Assembly (NCBI GenBank): GCA_002694685.1
Contig: NZMW01000017.1
Span: forward strand, 1 to 64,000
Length of the DNA stretch: 64,000 bases
Direction: 5' to 3'
Origin: Balneola sp.
GTDB taxonomy: Bacteria; Bacteroidota; Rhodothermia; Balneolales; Balneolaceae
The notes below the pieces were generated by a model. The model made no database searches. It worked only from the letters and a program-made list of their open reading frames with translations, and was not told the origin of the DNA. A program made the position numbers and the translations under genes. Positions 64,000 to 64,000 of the stretch are shown in pieces (position 1 is the first letter of the stretch; the number at the start of each line of letters is the position of its first letter).

Positions 64000-64000
64000 A

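Overview
The window looks like a chromosomal segment of a Gram-negative member of the Bacteroidota/Balneolota group, most likely a marine Balneolales relative such as Gracilimonas or Balneola. This is inferred from gene content, not from a search. The supports are a secreted protein with a type IX secretion (T9SS) C-terminal sorting domain containing NPFNPTT, an archaeal/eukaryotic-type prolyl-tRNA synthetase, many lipoproteins, an orphan CrtI-type carotenoid desaturase, and moderate-to-low GC. No phage, plasmid, IS transposase, CRISPR array, restriction system or rRNA gene was found. Most genes are ordinary chromosomal genes.

Layout. 1-11.6 kb (+): the conserved tuf end, tRNA-Trp, secE, nusG, rplK, rplA, rplJ, rplL, rpoB, rpoC block, closed by a strong terminator. 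11.6-19.2 kb: a small anchored protein, a secreted beta-propeller-like protein, DoxX, a secreted M28 peptidase, a rhodanese, and a three-gene minus-strand group (class V aminotransferase with an export-type leader, a RidA protein carrying a lipoprotein signal, an M20D amidohydrolase), then YtxH. 19.4-27.1 kb (-): an RND efflux operon of one adaptor and two different permeases, without an outer-membrane channel gene. 27.3-37 kb: transaldolase-like aldolase, lipoprotein amidase, T9SS GLUG-repeat protein, two orphan sensor kinases, CrtI and an RlpA/SPOR lipoprotein. 37-48 kb: tRNA-Thr, rhomboid protease, serC with a DUF1015 gene, DUF1844 and Nudix genes, TonB, the proS-nnr-vanZ operon, tRNA-Met, a small outer-membrane protein, a TM2 protein and a degenerate LuxR-type response regulator. 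48-64 kb: aspS-DUF429, SthA-like flavoprotein, superoxide dismutase, a four-helix-bundle (23S-IVP/Avd-like) gene, bacilliredoxin, MscS channel, NfeD-slipin operon, FtsX/MacB-type permease, a lipoprotein, a serine hydrolase and two small or partial genes.

The most unusual signal is a 7-nt periodic repeat (consensus CCAATGA, or NNNNTGA). It occurs as inverted arrays at two places: as arms around the four-helix-bundle gene (about 53.64-54.16 kb), and as a gene-less pair of arrays (47.29-47.46 kb). Together they look like a small mobile-element family with a gene-bearing copy and a gene-less derivative. Other points of interest are a response regulator without its phosphoacceptor aspartate, a probable envelope-located RidA beside an export-type PLP enzyme, a two-permease RND operon with asymmetric proton-relay residues, and an intergenic cluster of hairpins sharing an ACGCAGAGC core.

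Promoters could be proposed only for two tRNA genes and with low confidence. All functional calls come from reading motifs. No database search was run.
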